A stretch of 64,000 nucleotides of DNA. It comes from Gynuella sunshinyii YC6258. GTDB lineage: Bacteria > Pseudomonadota > Gammaproteobacteria > Pseudomonadales > Natronospirillaceae. Position 1 is the first letter of the stretch. Every line of letters begins with the position of its first letter. The notes under the pieces are model-generated. The model saw only the letters and a list, made by a program, of their open reading frames with translations. It was not told the origin of the DNA and made no database searches. Below are positions 37,299-48,340 of this stretch, one piece after another. Made by a program: the position numbers and the translations under genes. The stretch covers positions 2,456,593 to 2,520,592 of the forward strand of contig NZ_CP007142.1 of NCBI RefSeq assembly GCF_000940805.1. Direction: 5' to 3'.

Positions 37299-39146
37299 CT
37301 AGAAAGAGTAATCCAGGCTGAGCTTGTAGTTTCGTCCAGGGTTGCGATACATAAATGATGTACCGGAGCGGTTGGTAAAATACTCTTTATCTGTCACGTT
37401 ATTCACTCTAAAACCAATATTGATTGATTCTTTAGGGTGATAATTCAGCTCCAGGCCAACGATTAGGTATGAATCCAATGTCGAATTATCGTTATCCACA
37501 TATCTTCCGGAATCGTACAAAAAGTCTGATTTAACCGTTACGTCAGCAAAAGACCTGCTAATGCTGAGGTTCTCTGTAATGTCTGCAGTACCATTAACAT
37601 GTTTATCAGTTTTGGTATCGATGGCCTGCAGTGCGGTTGAGGTAAGGTTTACATCAAAACCATAAAGATAGGCCCCAAGTACTGTTTCCATACCACTTAT
37701 TTCTGCTTTGTCTATGTTCTCCGGGAGACTGATGCCTGTGTCGCTGTTGTAGGCAGTCTCTATCATATCTGTGATTTCAGTGCGAAAAATGGTGTAACTC
37801 CAGTCAATTAATTCCGTTTGCCCTTTAAGAGTCAGCTCGTAGTTTCGTGATTTTTCTGGTTTCAGGTCGGGGTTGCCATGGTAGTACGGATCTGAGTTTG
37901 GCCAGTACAATTCGTTTACGGTCGGGGCTCTAAAAGCGGTTCCGTAGGAAAGTATGAGTTTTGCCTGCTCTATGTCACCAAAACCGATGGCGATGGAGCC
38001 GGTTGTAAAGTCCCCATAGGCTTCATTATCGTCATAACGCATACTGGCAATGGCTTCAAATTGCCCCTGGTTTGACTGAATTTGGGAGAAGAAGCCAATG
38101 TTTCCTCGCTTCTCAATCTGATAATTGGTGCTGCTTCTACTGACATCTTCATTGGTAAGATCCACGCCAGTAGTCAATATGTTGTGGTCGTCAATTTCAA
38201 CATCAGATTTAAAATGACCATAAAGACGATCTGTGACAATGAGGCTGTCGGTGGTCGAAGTTGTGTCAGATTCTTCAGAATAGAATCCAATCTTTGAATT
38301 AAACTCTACAGCGTCATTGAGTTTAAAGATAATTTCGCCGCTGCCACTTTGAATAGTATTTTCGGTATAACTCCCTCCGGCGATGTCGGTGCCGGTATAG
38401 AAGTCACGGCTGTCGAATTCAACTGTGTTTTGGGTTTGAAAAAAAGCCAGATTGATTTTGGTTTTACTGTTGATCGTTGCAGACGATGCGAGGGAGGCCA
38501 GTAGTTCGTTGTAGCCATCCCGGTCGCTGTTGGTTCCGGTTTTTTGGGTGGTCGAGTTGTAGCCAGCAGTATGAGTAGCGGAGATATTGCCTGAAATATT
38601 GATACGTTCAGAATGATATTGAGAGCCAATCCGGAGCTCTATGGTGTCATAATTGCCGACGGTGGTTCCAATAGTTCCGCTATATGTTTTGTCGTTATTG
38701 AAGCTTTTGTTTGTGAATACCTGAATAACGCCAGCCATGGCATTAGCACCGTAGAGGCTCGAAACCGGACCTCTTACAATTTCAATTCTTTCAATGGTGG
38801 CAAGTGGAATGTGATTTAGAGCCATGGTTCCAAGAGTTGCGCTTCCAGCAGGAACGCCGTCAATCAGAACGGTTATTTTGTTTGCCGGCATGCCTCTAAG
38901 GAAAATGGATGTGCTTGAGCCTTGACTGCCGCTGCTGGAAACAATGACTCCGGGAGTGTGTTTTAATAGTTCTGTAAGGTCGGCAGCCCCACTTTCCTGA
39001 ATGTCCTTGGCTGTGATGACTGTCGTTGCGCTCAGGGAATCCGTTTTGCTGGTTTGAGTACGTGTTGCGGTCACGACAATATCTGATGTGGCAAGCGTAT
39101 AGGTAGCAAGAAGCATCAAGGGGATAAGACGAAATGGCTTGATCAT
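37299..39146 (-). CDS. TonB-dependent outer-membrane receptor, BtuB-like
   Basis: The 615-residue protein has a signal peptide, a TonB box (DIVVTATR, about 23-30), a plug domain (LTELLKHTPGVIVS, IFLRGMPANKITVLIDGVP, IEIVRGPVSSLYGANAMAGV) and a 22-strand barrel ending in the aromatic YSF. Plug and length are closest to the BtuB/vitamin B12 group. Substrate is uncertain: no cobalamin genes, ABC transporter or B12 riboswitch is visible nearby. An in-frame TTG at 39164 is less likely than the ATG at 39146 preceded by AGGAAAA. It pairs with the downstream TonB. Confidence 0.9.
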   Translation of the reverse strand: MIKPFRLIPLMLLATYTLATSDIVVTATRTQTSKTDSLSATTVITAKDIQESGAADLTELLKHTPGVIVSSSGSQGSSTSIFLRGMPANKITVLIDGVPAGSATLGTMALNHIPLATIERIEIVRGPVSSLYGANAMAGVIQVFTNKSFNNDKTYSGTIGTTVGNYDTIELRIGSQYHSERINISGNISATHTAGYNSTTQKTGTNSDRDGYNELLASLASSATINSKTKINLAFFQTQNTVEFDSRDFYTGTDIAGGSYTENTIQSGSGEIIFKLNDAVEFNSKIGFYSEESDTTSTTDSLIVTDRLYGHFKSDVEIDDHNILTTGVDLTNEDVSRSSTNYQIEKRGNIGFFSQIQSNQGQFEAIASMRYDDNEAYGDFTTGSIAIGFGDIEQAKLILSYGTAFRAPTVNELYWPNSDPYYHGNPDLKPEKSRNYELTLKGQTELIDWSYTIFRTEITDMIETAYNSDTGISLPENIDKAEISGMETVLGAYLYGFDVNLTSTALQAIDTKTDKHVNGTADITENLSISRSFADVTVKSDFLYDSGRYVDNDNSTLDSYLIVGLELNYHPKESINIGFRVNNVTDKEYFTNRSGTSFMYRNPGRNYKLSLDYSF

Positions 39147-39507
39147 GGGTTTTCCTGTTTGCAAGAGTAATCAGTATCTTTGATCAGTCAAAAGATGGTG
39201 ATAAAGATAGTTTTCTTGTGGGGATGAACTGGCGTAAATAGGATGCATGGATGGAATATCAGTGCGCTATTGGCCTTGTTGTTCTCCGCAACAAATTAGC
39301 AACCAGAATATGAAGGATTTGTTTTCAGGTTTGGGTTATTAGGTCGAGAATCTTCTGACCTTAGCTGCACTGTTGTTGGGGCAGTGTCAGAATTTAACTG
39401 AATTTCCCGGTTTTCATATTCTGAATATCAGAACCAGGCAATATTAAGAAAAAGGAAGATAAAGCTCAAACGCTAAATTAAATTGAGCTTGATGAAGGGA
39501 AATACAA
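39147..39507. other. Non-coding region upstream of the TonB receptor
   Basis: This stretch separates the receptor promoter from the cold-shock terminator. I looked for a B12-box and cobalamin-riboswitch core on the minus strand and for a Fur-type palindrome and saw neither. No ORF stands out. Confidence 0.4.
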
Positions 39508-39537
39508 AAGGCTGATCAGCGGATGCTGATCAGCCTT
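39508..39537 (-). terminator. Intrinsic terminator of the cold-shock gene
   Basis: AAGGCTGATCAGC and GCTGATCAGCCTT pair perfectly over 13 bases around a four-base loop. On the minus strand it is followed by TTTTGTATTT, 27 bases after the csp stop. Confidence 0.9.
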
Positions 39538-39563
39538 AACAGAAAAACGTTTCAGGCGTCTGC

Positions 39564-39773
39564 TTACAGAGCTACCACATTTTCAGCTTGAGGTCCCTTT
39601 TGACCTTGGCCAACAGTAAATTGTACTTTTTGACCTTCTTTCAGAGTTTTAAAGCCAGTGCCTTGGATAGCGCTGAAGTGAACGAACACATCCGGGCCAT
39701 TATCCTGTTGAATAAATCCAAAGCCTTTGGACTCGTTGAAGAATTTTACCTGGCCTGTAATGGTTTCAGACAT
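39564..39773 (-). CDS. Cold-shock domain protein (CspA family)
   Basis: The 69-residue OB-fold protein has RNP1 (KGFGFI) and RNP2 (VFVHFSAI), the single-strand nucleic-acid binding motifs. It acts as an RNA chaperone in cold shock or growth transitions. The long leader and strong promoter upstream are typical of cspA-like genes, whose mRNA structure controls translation. Confidence 0.97.
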   Translation of the reverse strand: MSETITGQVKFFNESKGFGFIQQDNGPDVFVHFSAIQGTGFKTLKEGQKVQFTVGQGQKGPQAENVVAL

Positions 39774-39909
39774 AGTCTTGATCCTGTATTTTCATTAAAT
39801 TCTTAGTTCTTTAGGCGTGAAATATAGATATTACTTATGAAACACAGGACGAGTACTAACAGAGGGACTTCGTAATGCTTTACATAACAATAGCCATATT
39901 CTACGGCTG
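39774..39909 (-). promoter_or_regulatory. Long 5' leader of the cold-shock gene
   Basis: From the predicted start near 39909 to the ATG the transcript has about 136 untranslated bases, close to the 159-base leader of E. coli cspA. AGGATC is the ribosome site. I could not match an E. coli cold box, so thermosensing is inferred from length and family only. Confidence 0.5.
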
Positions 39910-39915
39910 TGAGTC

Positions 39916-39943
39916 ACTATACGCCGCCCTAGTGCTAAGTCAA
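39916..39943 (-). promoter_or_regulatory. Promoter of the cold-shock gene
   Basis: On the minus strand TTGACT (39938-39943) and TATAGT (39916-39921) are 16 bases apart. The near-consensus elements fit a strongly expressed gene. The remaining divergent region to ndk (39944-40242) holds only a TATAAT at 40174-40179, a likely ndk -10 box. Confidence 0.75.
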
Positions 39944-40242
39944 CGCATTTTTATTAAATATTTTTTGGGTAACTTTTAAATCATTGATTTATAAATGAAA
40001 GCGATTATTTGAGTGTTGAAATTGGTGCAGGGTGTTGCTGACAGTGGTTGGAATCAGCTTCGTTTGATGGATTGAATGAAGCCTGCTAACCAACTGGTCA
40101 GGTGTAGGTTTTAATTGATTGTCAGATCATTATGAAGCCATCATTGTTCATAGCTATTGTCAACTTACCCACGTATAATTGCCGGCCGAATTTTTTAGAG
40201 CGCGCGATTCCAAGGCGCATATATATTGGATGGAGAACATTA

Positions 40243-40668
40243 ATGGCGTTAGAACAAACTTTGTCGATTGTGAAACCTGATGCAGTGGGCAAAAATGTAA
40301 TTGGCAAAATTTACAGCCGGTTTGAAACTAATGGTTTGAAGGTTGTGGCTGCCAAAATGAAACTATTGAGCCGGGCAGACGCTGAGGGGTTTTATGCAGA
40401 GCATAAAGGTCGTCCCTTTTTTGATGCTTTGGTTGAGTTTATGACTTCCGGGCCAGTGATGGTACAAGTGTTGGAAGGAGAAGGGGCCATTGCCAAAAAT
40501 CGCGAGCTGATGGGAGCGACCAATCCGAAAGAAGCGGCAGAGGGGACAATTCGTCGTGACTTTGCGGAGTCTATTGATGCCAATGCGGTACATGGGTCTG
40601 ACTCTCCTGAATCGGCAGCCAGAGAAATAGCGTATTTCTTTGCTGCCAGTGAGGTTTATGGCGGTTAA
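40243..40668 (+). CDS. ndk: Nucleoside diphosphate kinase
   Basis: The 141-residue enzyme balances nucleoside triphosphate pools. [11 protein letters not shown] opens the protein and the phospho-histidine is H117 in [12 protein letters not shown]. The ATG at 40243 has GGAG upstream and gives the standard length. First gene of the ndk-rlmN-pilF-ispG-hisS run. Confidence 0.98.
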   Translation: MALEQTLSIVKPDAVGKNVIGKIYSRFETNGLKVVAAKMKLLSRADAEGFYAEHKGRPFFDALVEFMTSGPVMVQVLEGEGAIAKNRELMGATNPKEAAEGTIRRDFAESIDANAVHGSDSPESAAREIAYFFAASEVYGG

Positions 40669-40743
40669 TTATTGTTATCTTTCCTGAATAGGATGTTATG
40701 GGGAGCTTTGGCTCCCTTTGTTGCTTAAATAGAGGGTTTGCAG

Positions 40744-41886
40744 ATGTCATTATCTGGTGACGAAAGAGTTAATCTGATGGGGATGACAATCTCTCAGTTG
40801 GAGGATTTTTTCGTGCAAATGGGGGAGAAGAAGTATCGTGCTGTCCAAGTGGTTAAGTGGATTCATCAGCGCGGTGTCTCATCTATTGAGGAAATGACAG
40901 ACATCTCCAGATCTTTAAGAGAAAAGCTTGCAGGGATTGCTGTAATCAATGCTCCCGAAGTGACTTATCAGAAGGACTCCAAGGATGGCACCCGAAAGTG
41001 GATTATGAAAATGCCGGGCGGTAGCAGTGTAGAGACTGTTTTTATCCCAGAAGAGGGACGTGGAACACTATGCGTCAGCTCACAAATAGGCTGTTCTCTG
41101 GATTGTTCGTTTTGTTCGACTGGAAAACAAGGTTTTAATCGCGACCTTACTGCGGCGGAGATTATTGGTCAGGTCTGGCTGGCGGTAAAGTCTTTTGATC
41201 AGCCAGGACAGAAGCGCGAGCGCAGAGTAACGAATGTTGTCATGATGGGTATGGGTGAGCCTTTATTGAACTTCGATAACGTGATCGCAGCAATGAATCT
41301 GATGATGGAGGACAATGCTTATGGTCTCTCCAAGCGCAGGGTTACCTTGAGTACGTCCGGAGTTGTACCGGCGATAGAGCAAATGCATGGTGTTACCGAT
41401 GCCTGCTTGGCTTTGTCTCTGCACGCGCCAAATGATGAGTTGCGGAACCAACTTGTGCCGATTAATCGAAAGTATGGTATCGAGAAGACCTTGCAGGCAT
41501 GTAGAGCGTATTTGGATCAGTTGGGCGACAAGCGCGTGGCAACAATTGAGTATACCCTGATTGATGGTATCAACGATGAGTTTCAGCATGCCCAGGAACT
41601 GGCTCAGGTGTTAAGGCAAATACCCTGTAAAATCAATCTGATACCCTTTAATCCGTTTCCAAATTCGGGCTATCGTCGGCCGAGTAATAATAGAATTCAT
41701 CGTTTCCGAGAAACCCTTCAGCAGGCTGGTTATAATGTTACGGTCCGAAAGACCCGCGGAGATGATATTGATGCAGCCTGTGGTCAGTTGGTTGGTCGGG
41801 TGCAGGATTTAACTAAGCGAAATCAGCGATTTATAGATGCTGTACAATTAGGTGTTTCTGCGGCTGAGCGGGCTCACACACGGTAA
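40744..41886 (+). CDS. rlmN: Dual-specificity RNA methyltransferase RlmN
   Basis: The 380-residue radical SAM enzyme methylates A2503 of 23S rRNA and A37 of some tRNAs. The cluster motif C117-x3-C121-x2-C124 (CSLDCSFC) and the C-terminal catalytic cysteine in AACGQLVG are present. GAGGG precedes the ATG. The downstream pilF start follows within a few bases. Confidence 0.97.
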   Translation: MSLSGDERVNLMGMTISQLEDFFVQMGEKKYRAVQVVKWIHQRGVSSIEEMTDISRSLREKLAGIAVINAPEVTYQKDSKDGTRKWIMKMPGGSSVETVFIPEEGRGTLCVSSQIGCSLDCSFCSTGKQGFNRDLTAAEIIGQVWLAVKSFDQPGQKRERRVTNVVMMGMGEPLLNFDNVIAAMNLMMEDNAYGLSKRRVTLSTSGVVPAIEQMHGVTDACLALSLHAPNDELRNQLVPINRKYGIEKTLQACRAYLDQLGDKRVATIEYTLIDGINDEFQHAQELAQVLRQIPCKINLIPFNPFPNSGYRRPSNNRIHRFRETLQQAGYNVTVRKTRGDDIDAACGQLVGRVQDLTKRNQRFIDAVQLGVSAAERAHTR

Positions 41887-41890
41887 AAAC

Positions 41891-42673
41891 ATGAGAATGA
41901 CCATGAAGAAGCTATTTGCAGGCCTGATTGTATTGTTGATGACCTCTTGTGTAACAACGACAACGAGTGATTTGACCAAAGAAAAAGATCTATCCAAGGC
42001 CGAAAGTGCCTATGTAGAAATCGGTTATCGTCAAGCTCAACAGAATAATTTTCAGCAAGCCAAGATGTCCTTCGGCAAAGCTTTGGATATTAATTCGAAG
42101 TCAGCTGGGGCATATATGGGCTTGGCTGTTGTCTATGGACAGGAGCATGAGCCTGAGCTGGCAGAGAAGAATTTTAGTAAAGCTATCAGGTATGACACTA
42201 CGCAGGAATCCCGTTTTCAATACGCCACCTGGTTGTACAATGAACAGCGTTTTAAAGAATCTATCAAGCAGATGGAGGTTGTGGTTGATGACACTTTATA
42301 TGGAAAGCGGCCACAGGCATTCGATATTCTTGGCATAACCAATCTACGTGTTGGTAATACTCAGGAAGCTATTCAGAATTTTAAAAAATCCATCGTTTTG
42401 AACCAACAGTTTGTATCCCCACGCATTAGCTTGGCTAACGTTTATGCTTCAGAAAAAGATTTTGTGAAAGCATATGAAGCCTATAACGGTTTTGTTGGGC
42501 TTGTGAAGATAAACCTCGCCAAGCAGACACCTGCAACGCTTTGGCTTGGTATTCAGCTCGCCAATGTCAATAAGGATACAAATGCAGAAGCCAGCTATTC
42601 GCTGCAGTTGGAGCAATTGTTTCCAGATAGTCGTGAGTATAAGGCTTATAAAATGTGGAAAAAGCAGCAGTAG
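41891..42673 (+). CDS. pilF: Type IV pilus biogenesis lipoprotein PilF (PilW)
   Basis: The 260-residue protein has a lipoprotein signal with lipobox LMTSC (C20) and at least five TPR-like repeats. Examples are AKMSFGKALDINSKSAGAYM and AEKNFSKAIRYDT. PilF is the outer-membrane pilotin that places and multimerises the secretin PilQ. Three in-frame ATGs lie at 41891-41905 without a clear ribosome site; I take the first. The pilus genes at the window start fit a functional pilus. RodZ, usually next, is missing. Confidence 0.92.
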   Translation: MRMTMKKLFAGLIVLLMTSCVTTTTSDLTKEKDLSKAESAYVEIGYRQAQQNNFQQAKMSFGKALDINSKSAGAYMGLAVVYGQEHEPELAEKNFSKAIRYDTTQESRFQYATWLYNEQRFKESIKQMEVVVDDTLYGKRPQAFDILGITNLRVGNTQEAIQNFKKSIVLNQQFVSPRISLANVYASEKDFVKAYEAYNGFVGLVKINLAKQTPATLWLGIQLANVNKDTNAEASYSLQLEQLFPDSREYKAYKMWKKQQ

Positions 42674-42682
42674 ATCTGTCTT

Positions 42683-43801
42683 ATGAATAAAAACAAGCCG
42701 AATCCGATTACCCGGCGTAAAAGTCGTCAAATTATGGTGGGTAATGTTCCTGTGGGTGGTGATGCGCCCATTTCTGTGCAAAGCATGACCAATACAGAAA
42801 CCTGTGATGTGGATGCCACTGTTGCACAGGTGCAGAGTCTTGAACGTGCAGGAGCAGATATTGTGAGAATTTCGGTTCCCTCTATGGACGCTGCTGAAGC
42901 GTTTGGCGCGATTAAGTCCCGAGTTAAAGTTCCGCTTGTTGCAGACATTCACTTTGACTACAAGATCGCCCTGAGAGTGGCAGAGTTGGGAGTGGATTGT
43001 CTTCGGATTAACCCTGGCAACATTGGTAGCGAGGACCGTGTTCGTTCAGTGGTGGCTGCCGCGCGCGACAGAGGTATTCCCATACGTATTGGGGTAAATG
43101 CCGGTTCACTTGAGAAAGATTTGCAAAAAAAATATGGAGAGCCGACGGCTGAAGCATTGGTGGAATCGGCGTTAAGGCATATCGATATCCTTGATCGGCT
43201 GAACTTTCATGATTTTAAGCTAAGTCTTAAAGCTTCCGATGTTTTTCTGGCCGTAGAAGCCTATCAATTGATAGCTGATCAAATCGAACAGCCATTGCAC
43301 TTGGGTATTACTGAGGCAGGTGGATTGAGATCAGGAACCGTGAAATCCGCTGTTGGTCTGGGTATGTTGCTGCGACAGGGGATTGGCGATACCTTGCGAG
43401 TTTCTCTGGCCGCTGACCCGGTCGAAGAGATCAAAGTCGGATTCGATATATTAAAAAGTCTGAAACTCCGCAATAAGGGTATTAACTTTATTGCCTGTCC
43501 ATCATGCTCCAGACAAAATTTTGATGTCATCAAGGTCATGAATGAGTTGGAAGCCCGGACAGAAGATATTCTGACACCTTTGGATGTTTCGGTTATTGGG
43601 TGCGTGGTGAATGGTCCGGGTGAGGCCAAGGAAACGGTCATTGGCTTGACTGGTGGAACGCCCAATAATCTGATCTATATCGATGGTAAACCCAATCACA
43701 AAGTTACTAATAATAACCTGGTAGATGAGTTGGAAAGGCTGATCAGATCGAAGGTTGCTGAAAAGAACAAGCAGCAACAGGATCTCATTACCAAGGCTTA
43801 A
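42683..43801 (+). CDS. ispG: 4-hydroxy-3-methylbut-2-enyl-diphosphate synthase
   Basis: The 372-residue iron-sulfur enzyme carries out the sixth step of the MEP isoprenoid pathway. It begins with [18 protein letters not shown] and carries [11 protein letters not shown] plus [12 protein letters not shown], the [4Fe-4S] ligands. It starts nine bases after pilF, without rodZ between them. Confidence 0.97.
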   Translation: MNKNKPNPITRRKSRQIMVGNVPVGGDAPISVQSMTNTETCDVDATVAQVQSLERAGADIVRISVPSMDAAEAFGAIKSRVKVPLVADIHFDYKIALRVAELGVDCLRINPGNIGSEDRVRSVVAAARDRGIPIRIGVNAGSLEKDLQKKYGEPTAEALVESALRHIDILDRLNFHDFKLSLKASDVFLAVEAYQLIADQIEQPLHLGITEAGGLRSGTVKSAVGLGMLLRQGIGDTLRVSLAADPVEEIKVGFDILKSLKLRNKGINFIACPSCSRQNFDVIKVMNELEARTEDILTPLDVSVIGCVVNGPGEAKETVIGLTGGTPNNLIYIDGKPNHKVTNNNLVDELERLIRSKVAEKNKQQQDLITKA

Positions 43802-43819
43802 ATTTCTAAGGAAAAAAAC

Positions 43820-45100
43820 GTGTCTCAAATTCAATCCATTCGTGGAATGTATGACTTGTTACCGGGAGATTCATACCGATGGCAATATCTTGAGTCCAAG
43901 ATCAAGCAAGTCACCGATGAATATGGTTACAGTGAAATTCGTCTGCCAATTGTTGAGCAGACGGCATTGTTTAAACGCAGTATTGGGGAAGTTACCGATA
44001 TTGTCGAAAAAGAAATGTATACCTTCCCTGACCGCAATGATGAAAGCCTGACATTGCGCCCGGAGGGTACGGCAGGCTGCGTAAGAGCGGCTTTACAGCA
44101 TGGGTTGCTGCATAATCAGACTCAGCGGCTTTGGTATTTCGGACCGATGTTTCGTTATGAAAAGCCGCAAAAAGGGCGGAACCGTCAGTTTTATCAGTTT
44201 GGTATTGAATCATTTGGTATGACTGGTCCGGACATAGATGCCGAGGTGATTCTTTTGTCCGCAAGACTCTGGAAGCAGCTTGGTTTTTTTGATCATGTTA
44301 CTCTGGAGTTGAATACTTTAGGGAGTAGCGAGGGTCGAGCTAAGTACCGTAAAGCACTGGTTGATTACCTGGAATCTTATAAAGACCGCCTCGATGAAGA
44401 CAGTCTGCGCCGCCTGTATTCCAATCCGTTAAGAATATTGGATTCAAAAAACAAGAAAACTCAGGAGCTTTTAGACGAAGCGCCGAAGTTTGATGAATTT
44501 TTAGATGACGAAAGTCGAGTTCATTTTGAGCAGCTGAAACAGAGGCTTGATAATGCCGGCATCCGTTATGTGTTAAATCCGAGACTGGTTCGTGGTCTGG
44601 ATTATTATGGTAAAACCGTTTTTGAATGGACAACCGATAAGCTTGGAGCTCAAAGCACTATTTGTGCTGGAGGCCGGTACGACGGCCTGGTGGAACAATT
44701 GGGTGGAAAACCAACTCCTGCGGTTGGATTTGCTATGGGAGTTGACCGCATCGTGTTGTTGTTGGAAACACTGGGATTGTTTCCTGCTGATGTCGGTCAT
44801 AATGTGGATGTTTATTTTATGGCTGTGGGTGAACAAGAAGAGTTGTTTGCCCAGCGTTTTAGCGAGCAGCTTAGAGATGAGTTTCCGGGACTGAAAATGC
44901 AAATGAATTGCGGTGGTGGCAGCTTTAAGAGTCAGATGAAAAAGGCGGATAAGAGCGGCGCTCATATCGCTTTGATCATTGGAGCTGACGAACTTGCCCG
45001 TCAGCAGGTTGCGATCAAAGATCTACGCACAACAGGTGAACAGATACTGGTTGGGTTCTCTGAACTGGCGGTTCAACTGAAACAAAAATTACCTCAATAA
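43820..45100 (+). CDS. hisS: Histidyl-tRNA synthetase
   Basis: The 426-residue class II synthetase has motif 2 ([18 protein letters not shown]), the histidine-A motif [15 protein letters not shown] and motif 3 (GFAMGVDRI), plus the C-terminal anticodon domain. A GTG start with AAGGA upstream is used. Confidence 0.98.
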   Translation: MSQIQSIRGMYDLLPGDSYRWQYLESKIKQVTDEYGYSEIRLPIVEQTALFKRSIGEVTDIVEKEMYTFPDRNDESLTLRPEGTAGCVRAALQHGLLHNQTQRLWYFGPMFRYEKPQKGRNRQFYQFGIESFGMTGPDIDAEVILLSARLWKQLGFFDHVTLELNTLGSSEGRAKYRKALVDYLESYKDRLDEDSLRRLYSNPLRILDSKNKKTQELLDEAPKFDEFLDDESRVHFEQLKQRLDNAGIRYVLNPRLVRGLDYYGKTVFEWTTDKLGAQSTICAGGRYDGLVEQLGGKPTPAVGFAMGVDRIVLLLETLGLFPADVGHNVDVYFMAVGEQEELFAQRFSEQLRDEFPGLKMQMNCGGGSFKSQMKKADKSGAHIALIIGADELARQQVAIKDLRTTGEQILVGFSELAVQLKQKLPQ

Positions 45101-45122
45101 TACTAGTTGAAGGAGTGAATGA

Positions 45123-45767
45123 GTGTACGATACCGATGAAGAACAAATAGAAGCGTTAAAAAAATGGTGGCATCAGTATGGGAATACCCTGATTGTTGCA
45201 ATTATCGTGTTTATCGCTGGATATTTTGGTATCAATTATTACCAGCATAGTGTTCAGAGCACGAAAGAGCAGGCATCTGATGTTTATCAGAAACTGGTTG
45301 ATATGAATATTGAAAATCAAACCTTGTCGGCTGAACAGAAGGGCGAGGCTGAGAAATTGATCGATCAGTTGAAAACCGATTATGACAAATCCACCTATGC
45401 CGTATTTGCAGCAATGTATGGTGCCAAGTTTGATGTTGATGCGCAGGATCTTGATGCGGCACTGACTGAGTTGCAATGGGCGCTGGAACATAATAAGGAT
45501 GATGCTTTAGGCAAAACGCTGAGGTTACGGATTGCCCGTATTCAGCTGGCCCAGGGCAAAACTGATGAGGCTCTAAAAACCATTGCTGTGGATGCTGGTG
45601 CCCAGGTTGCCAATTTTGAGGAGCTTCGTGGCGATATATATCTGGCAATGGGAAAAGTAGATGATGCCAGAACAGCTTTTCAGTTGGCATATAATGATGC
45701 CAAAGAAAAGCAATTGAATCGTCCTGTGTTGGAAATGAAGTTAAACGACCTTGCGGTAACTGAATAA
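45123..45767 (+). CDS. yfgM: YfgM-type membrane TPR protein
   Basis: The 214-residue protein has a short cytoplasmic start (YDTDEEQIEALKKWW), one membrane helix (about 20-40) and a periplasmic TPR-like domain. It matches YfgM, an ancillary SecYEG-associated protein that hands substrates to periplasmic chaperones. GTG start, with AAGGAG upstream. Its stop overlaps the bamB start. Confidence 0.92.
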   Translation: MYDTDEEQIEALKKWWHQYGNTLIVAIIVFIAGYFGINYYQHSVQSTKEQASDVYQKLVDMNIENQTLSAEQKGEAEKLIDQLKTDYDKSTYAVFAAMYGAKFDVDAQDLDAALTELQWALEHNKDDALGKTLRLRIARIQLAQGKTDEALKTIAVDAGAQVANFEELRGDIYLAMGKVDDARTAFQLAYNDAKEKQLNRPVLEMKLNDLAVTE

Positions 45768-46915
45768 TGAGTTTGTTCCGGATATTTTTTGCATTAATCC
45801 TGGCTATAGTTATTACCTCCTGTGCCGGCAATAGTATTAAGCCAACTCCTCTGGATGAGTCATTCCAGCCAAAGGTTGATATACATAATGTATGGTTTCG
45901 CTATTTATCCGATGAAGGAACCAAAAGTGCATATCAGCAGTTGGAGCCCGTCGTAATTGAAGGACTGGTATACGGCATAGCATCAACCGGTGCATTCCAG
46001 GTAGTTGATCTCAAGACAGGAAAGGTGAAGCTGGCAGGAGATGTAGGCGAAGAAATATCCGGTGGGCTCGGAACTGATGGCGATTGGTTGTTTTTCGGAA
46101 CTTCTAATGGTGACTTGGTTGCAGTAGACAGGTTGTTTAGAGAGCAATGGAAAGTGCATTTGTCCTCAAGATTGCTTACTCAACCTGTGGTTTCAGAAAA
46201 CCGGGTCTTTGTGTCGGTACAGGATGGAAAGTTGCAGGCGCTTGATCGTAACACAGGCTCTCAGTTATGGCAGTTCGATAGCGCTTCTCCGCGTTTGACT
46301 GTGATAGGTAATGGTCGGCCGGAGGTTCATGGTGACCAGCTAATTGTTGGTTTTGATAGCGGAAAGCTGGTGGGATTTAATCCCAGAACCGGTGAGCAAC
46401 TTTGGGAATATGTTGTCGCCGAAGCCAGTGGACGTAGTGATCTGGATCGTATCAGTGATGTGGATGGGCGATTGTTGTTTGTTGATAATGCAGTCGTCGC
46501 TTCTGCAGCAAATGGCTCGACGGTGGTAGTGGATCTTGCTACCGGGCGTAAACTCGAATCGTTTTCTGAAGCGAGTGACCGGGGTGTAGTTGCTGCCAAT
46601 GGATTGCTGTATCTGGTTTTGAAAGACGATGTGATCGTGGCAGTAAATCCGAAAACTCACGAAGAAGTTTGGCGCCAGGATGCTTTTAAGTACCGTACTC
46701 TGGGTAACCCTGTTGATTGGAATGGTTATTTGGCTGTTGTCGATGTGAAGGGGTATCTGCATTTGCTGGATTTTAACGATGGCAGTCTTGTCGGTCGTTA
46801 TCATGTAGATTTCTTTGGTGTCCGGTCGACGCCTGTTGTGGGTGGCGAGTACCTCCTGGTTCAGGGAAACAGTGATCGTTTAAAAGTATTTTTAACTCAG
46901 GAAATTCAACACTAA
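45767..46915 (+). CDS. bamB: Outer-membrane assembly lipoprotein BamB
   Basis: The 382-residue protein has a lipobox ending at C19 (VITSC) and an eight-bladed beta-propeller of PQQ-like repeats, such as LQALDRNTGSQLWQFDS and LVGFNPRTGEQLWEY. BamB supports BamA in folding outer-membrane proteins. Its ATG overlaps the yfgM stop (TAATGA). der follows without a gap. Confidence 0.97.
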   Translation: MSLFRIFFALILAIVITSCAGNSIKPTPLDESFQPKVDIHNVWFRYLSDEGTKSAYQQLEPVVIEGLVYGIASTGAFQVVDLKTGKVKLAGDVGEEISGGLGTDGDWLFFGTSNGDLVAVDRLFREQWKVHLSSRLLTQPVVSENRVFVSVQDGKLQALDRNTGSQLWQFDSASPRLTVIGNGRPEVHGDQLIVGFDSGKLVGFNPRTGEQLWEYVVAEASGRSDLDRISDVDGRLLFVDNAVVASAANGSTVVVDLATGRKLESFSEASDRGVVAANGLLYLVLKDDVIVAVNPKTHEEVWRQDAFKYRTLGNPVDWNGYLAVVDVKGYLHLLDFNDGSLVGRYHVDFFGVRSTPVVGGEYLLVQGNSDRLKVFLTQEIQH

Positions 46916-48340
46916 ATGACCCCTGTAATTGCCCTTGTGGGCCGCCCTAATGTGGGGAAATCCACTTTATTTAACCGCCTGACCAAAACCAAAGATGCAT
47001 TGGTCGCTGATTTTTCCGGTTTGACACGGGATCGAAAATACGGCGATGGTAAAGTAGGTCATCGTCCGTATATTGTGGTCGATACCGGTGGTATTAGTGG
47101 ATTTGAAGAAGGGCTTGATGCAGAGATGGCTGGCCAATCTTACGCTGCAATTGATGAGGCAGACGCTGTTCTGTTTCTGGTCGATGCTGCTGAAGGTGTA
47201 ACGGCAGCGGATCATATGATTGCCCAGACTCTGAGAGCCAAAAACAAGCCGGCCTGGTTGGTAGTCAATAAAACTGATGGTCGGGATGAAAGTGTCGCTG
47301 TCGCTGATTTCTTTGAACTTGGCATGTCAGCAGAGCCCTATCCTATTGCTGCTTCGCACAATCGCGGTGTGCGGAGTCTGATTGAAGAGGTTCTGGATTC
47401 TTTTCCTGAACCTGATTTTGAAGTGGATGCTGAGGAAAATGATCTTGGTATTCGCATTGCGGTAGTTGGACGACCAAATGTGGGTAAGTCCACGCTTGTT
47501 AACCGGATGTTGGGTGAAGACAGGGTCGTGGTATATGACCACCCTGGCACCACCATGGATTCTATTTATATTCCATATGAACGGAACGGCCAGAAATATA
47601 CCCTGATCGATACGGCCGGTGTTCGCCGCCGTAAAAATGTTGAAGCCGCTGTTGAGAAATTTTCAATCATCAAAACACTCCAGGCGATTCAGGATGCCAA
47701 TGTTGTGATCCTGGTGCTTGATGCCCGTGACAGTGTTGTGGAACAGGATCTGCACATGTTGAGCTTTGTGCTGAATGCTGGCCGGTCTCTGGTGATTGCT
47801 ATTAATAAATGGGATGGTATGCACCCCGACGGTCGGGATAAGGTCAAACATGACCTGGAATGGCGAATGGAATTTCTGTTCGATTGGGCTGACTTTCATT
47901 TTATTTCTGCAATGCATGGAACGAATGTCGGGCATTTGTATGAGTCTGTGCAGGTTGCCTATGACTCGGCATATGCGAAATGGCAAACCAACCGTCTGAC
48001 CACAATTCTTGAAGGCGCTATTGAGCAACATCAGCCCCCGATGATCAATGGTCGTCGTATCAAGTTGCGTTATGCCCATCAAGGCGGTTCTAATCCACCA
48101 ATTATTGTGGTGCATGGCAATCAGGTTGATAAGTTGCCGGGCAGCTATACGCGTTACCTCGAAAATACCTTTAAGAAGGTTCTGGGGGTTCGCGGTACGC
48201 CGATACGTTTTGAGTTTAAATCCGGTGAAAACCCTTATGTTCAACCGAAGTTTAAGAATAACCGTAATACCACGCGCAAAGACAAGTTAGGTGCTCGTGG
48301 TCGTCGCATTGAACGCAATACCGGCCGAAAAAAAGACTGA
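46916..48340 (+). CDS. der: GTPase Der (EngA), 50S assembly
   Basis: The 474-residue protein has two G domains, each with GRPNVGKST (G9-T17 and near residue 185), with NKTD and NKWD G4 motifs and a C-terminal KH-like domain. It is essential for 50S assembly. It starts one base after bamB's stop, ending the operon. Confidence 0.98.
   Translation: MTPVIALVGRPNVGKSTLFNRLTKTKDALVADFSGLTRDRKYGDGKVGHRPYIVVDTGGISGFEEGLDAEMAGQSYAAIDEADAVLFLVDAAEGVTAADHMIAQTLRAKNKPAWLVVNKTDGRDESVAVADFFELGMSAEPYPIAASHNRGVRSLIEEVLDSFPEPDFEVDAEENDLGIRIAVVGRPNVGKSTLVNRMLGEDRVVVYDHPGTTMDSIYIPYERNGQKYTLIDTAGVRRRKNVEAAVEKFSIIKTLQAIQDANVVILVLDARDSVVEQDLHMLSFVLNAGRSLVIAINKWDGMHPDGRDKVKHDLEWRMEFLFDWADFHFISAMHGTNVGHLYESVQVAYDSAYAKWQTNRLTTILEGAIEQHQPPMINGRRIKLRYAHQGGSNPPIIVVHGNQVDKLPGSYTRYLENTFKKVLGVRGTPIRFEFKSGENPYVQPKFKNNRNTTRKDKLGARGRRIERNTGRKKD

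Noticed and set aside
39165-39480. Possible cobalamin riboswitch before the BtuB-like receptor
   Set aside because: No B12-box core or expected stem sequence could be found on the minus strand by eye.
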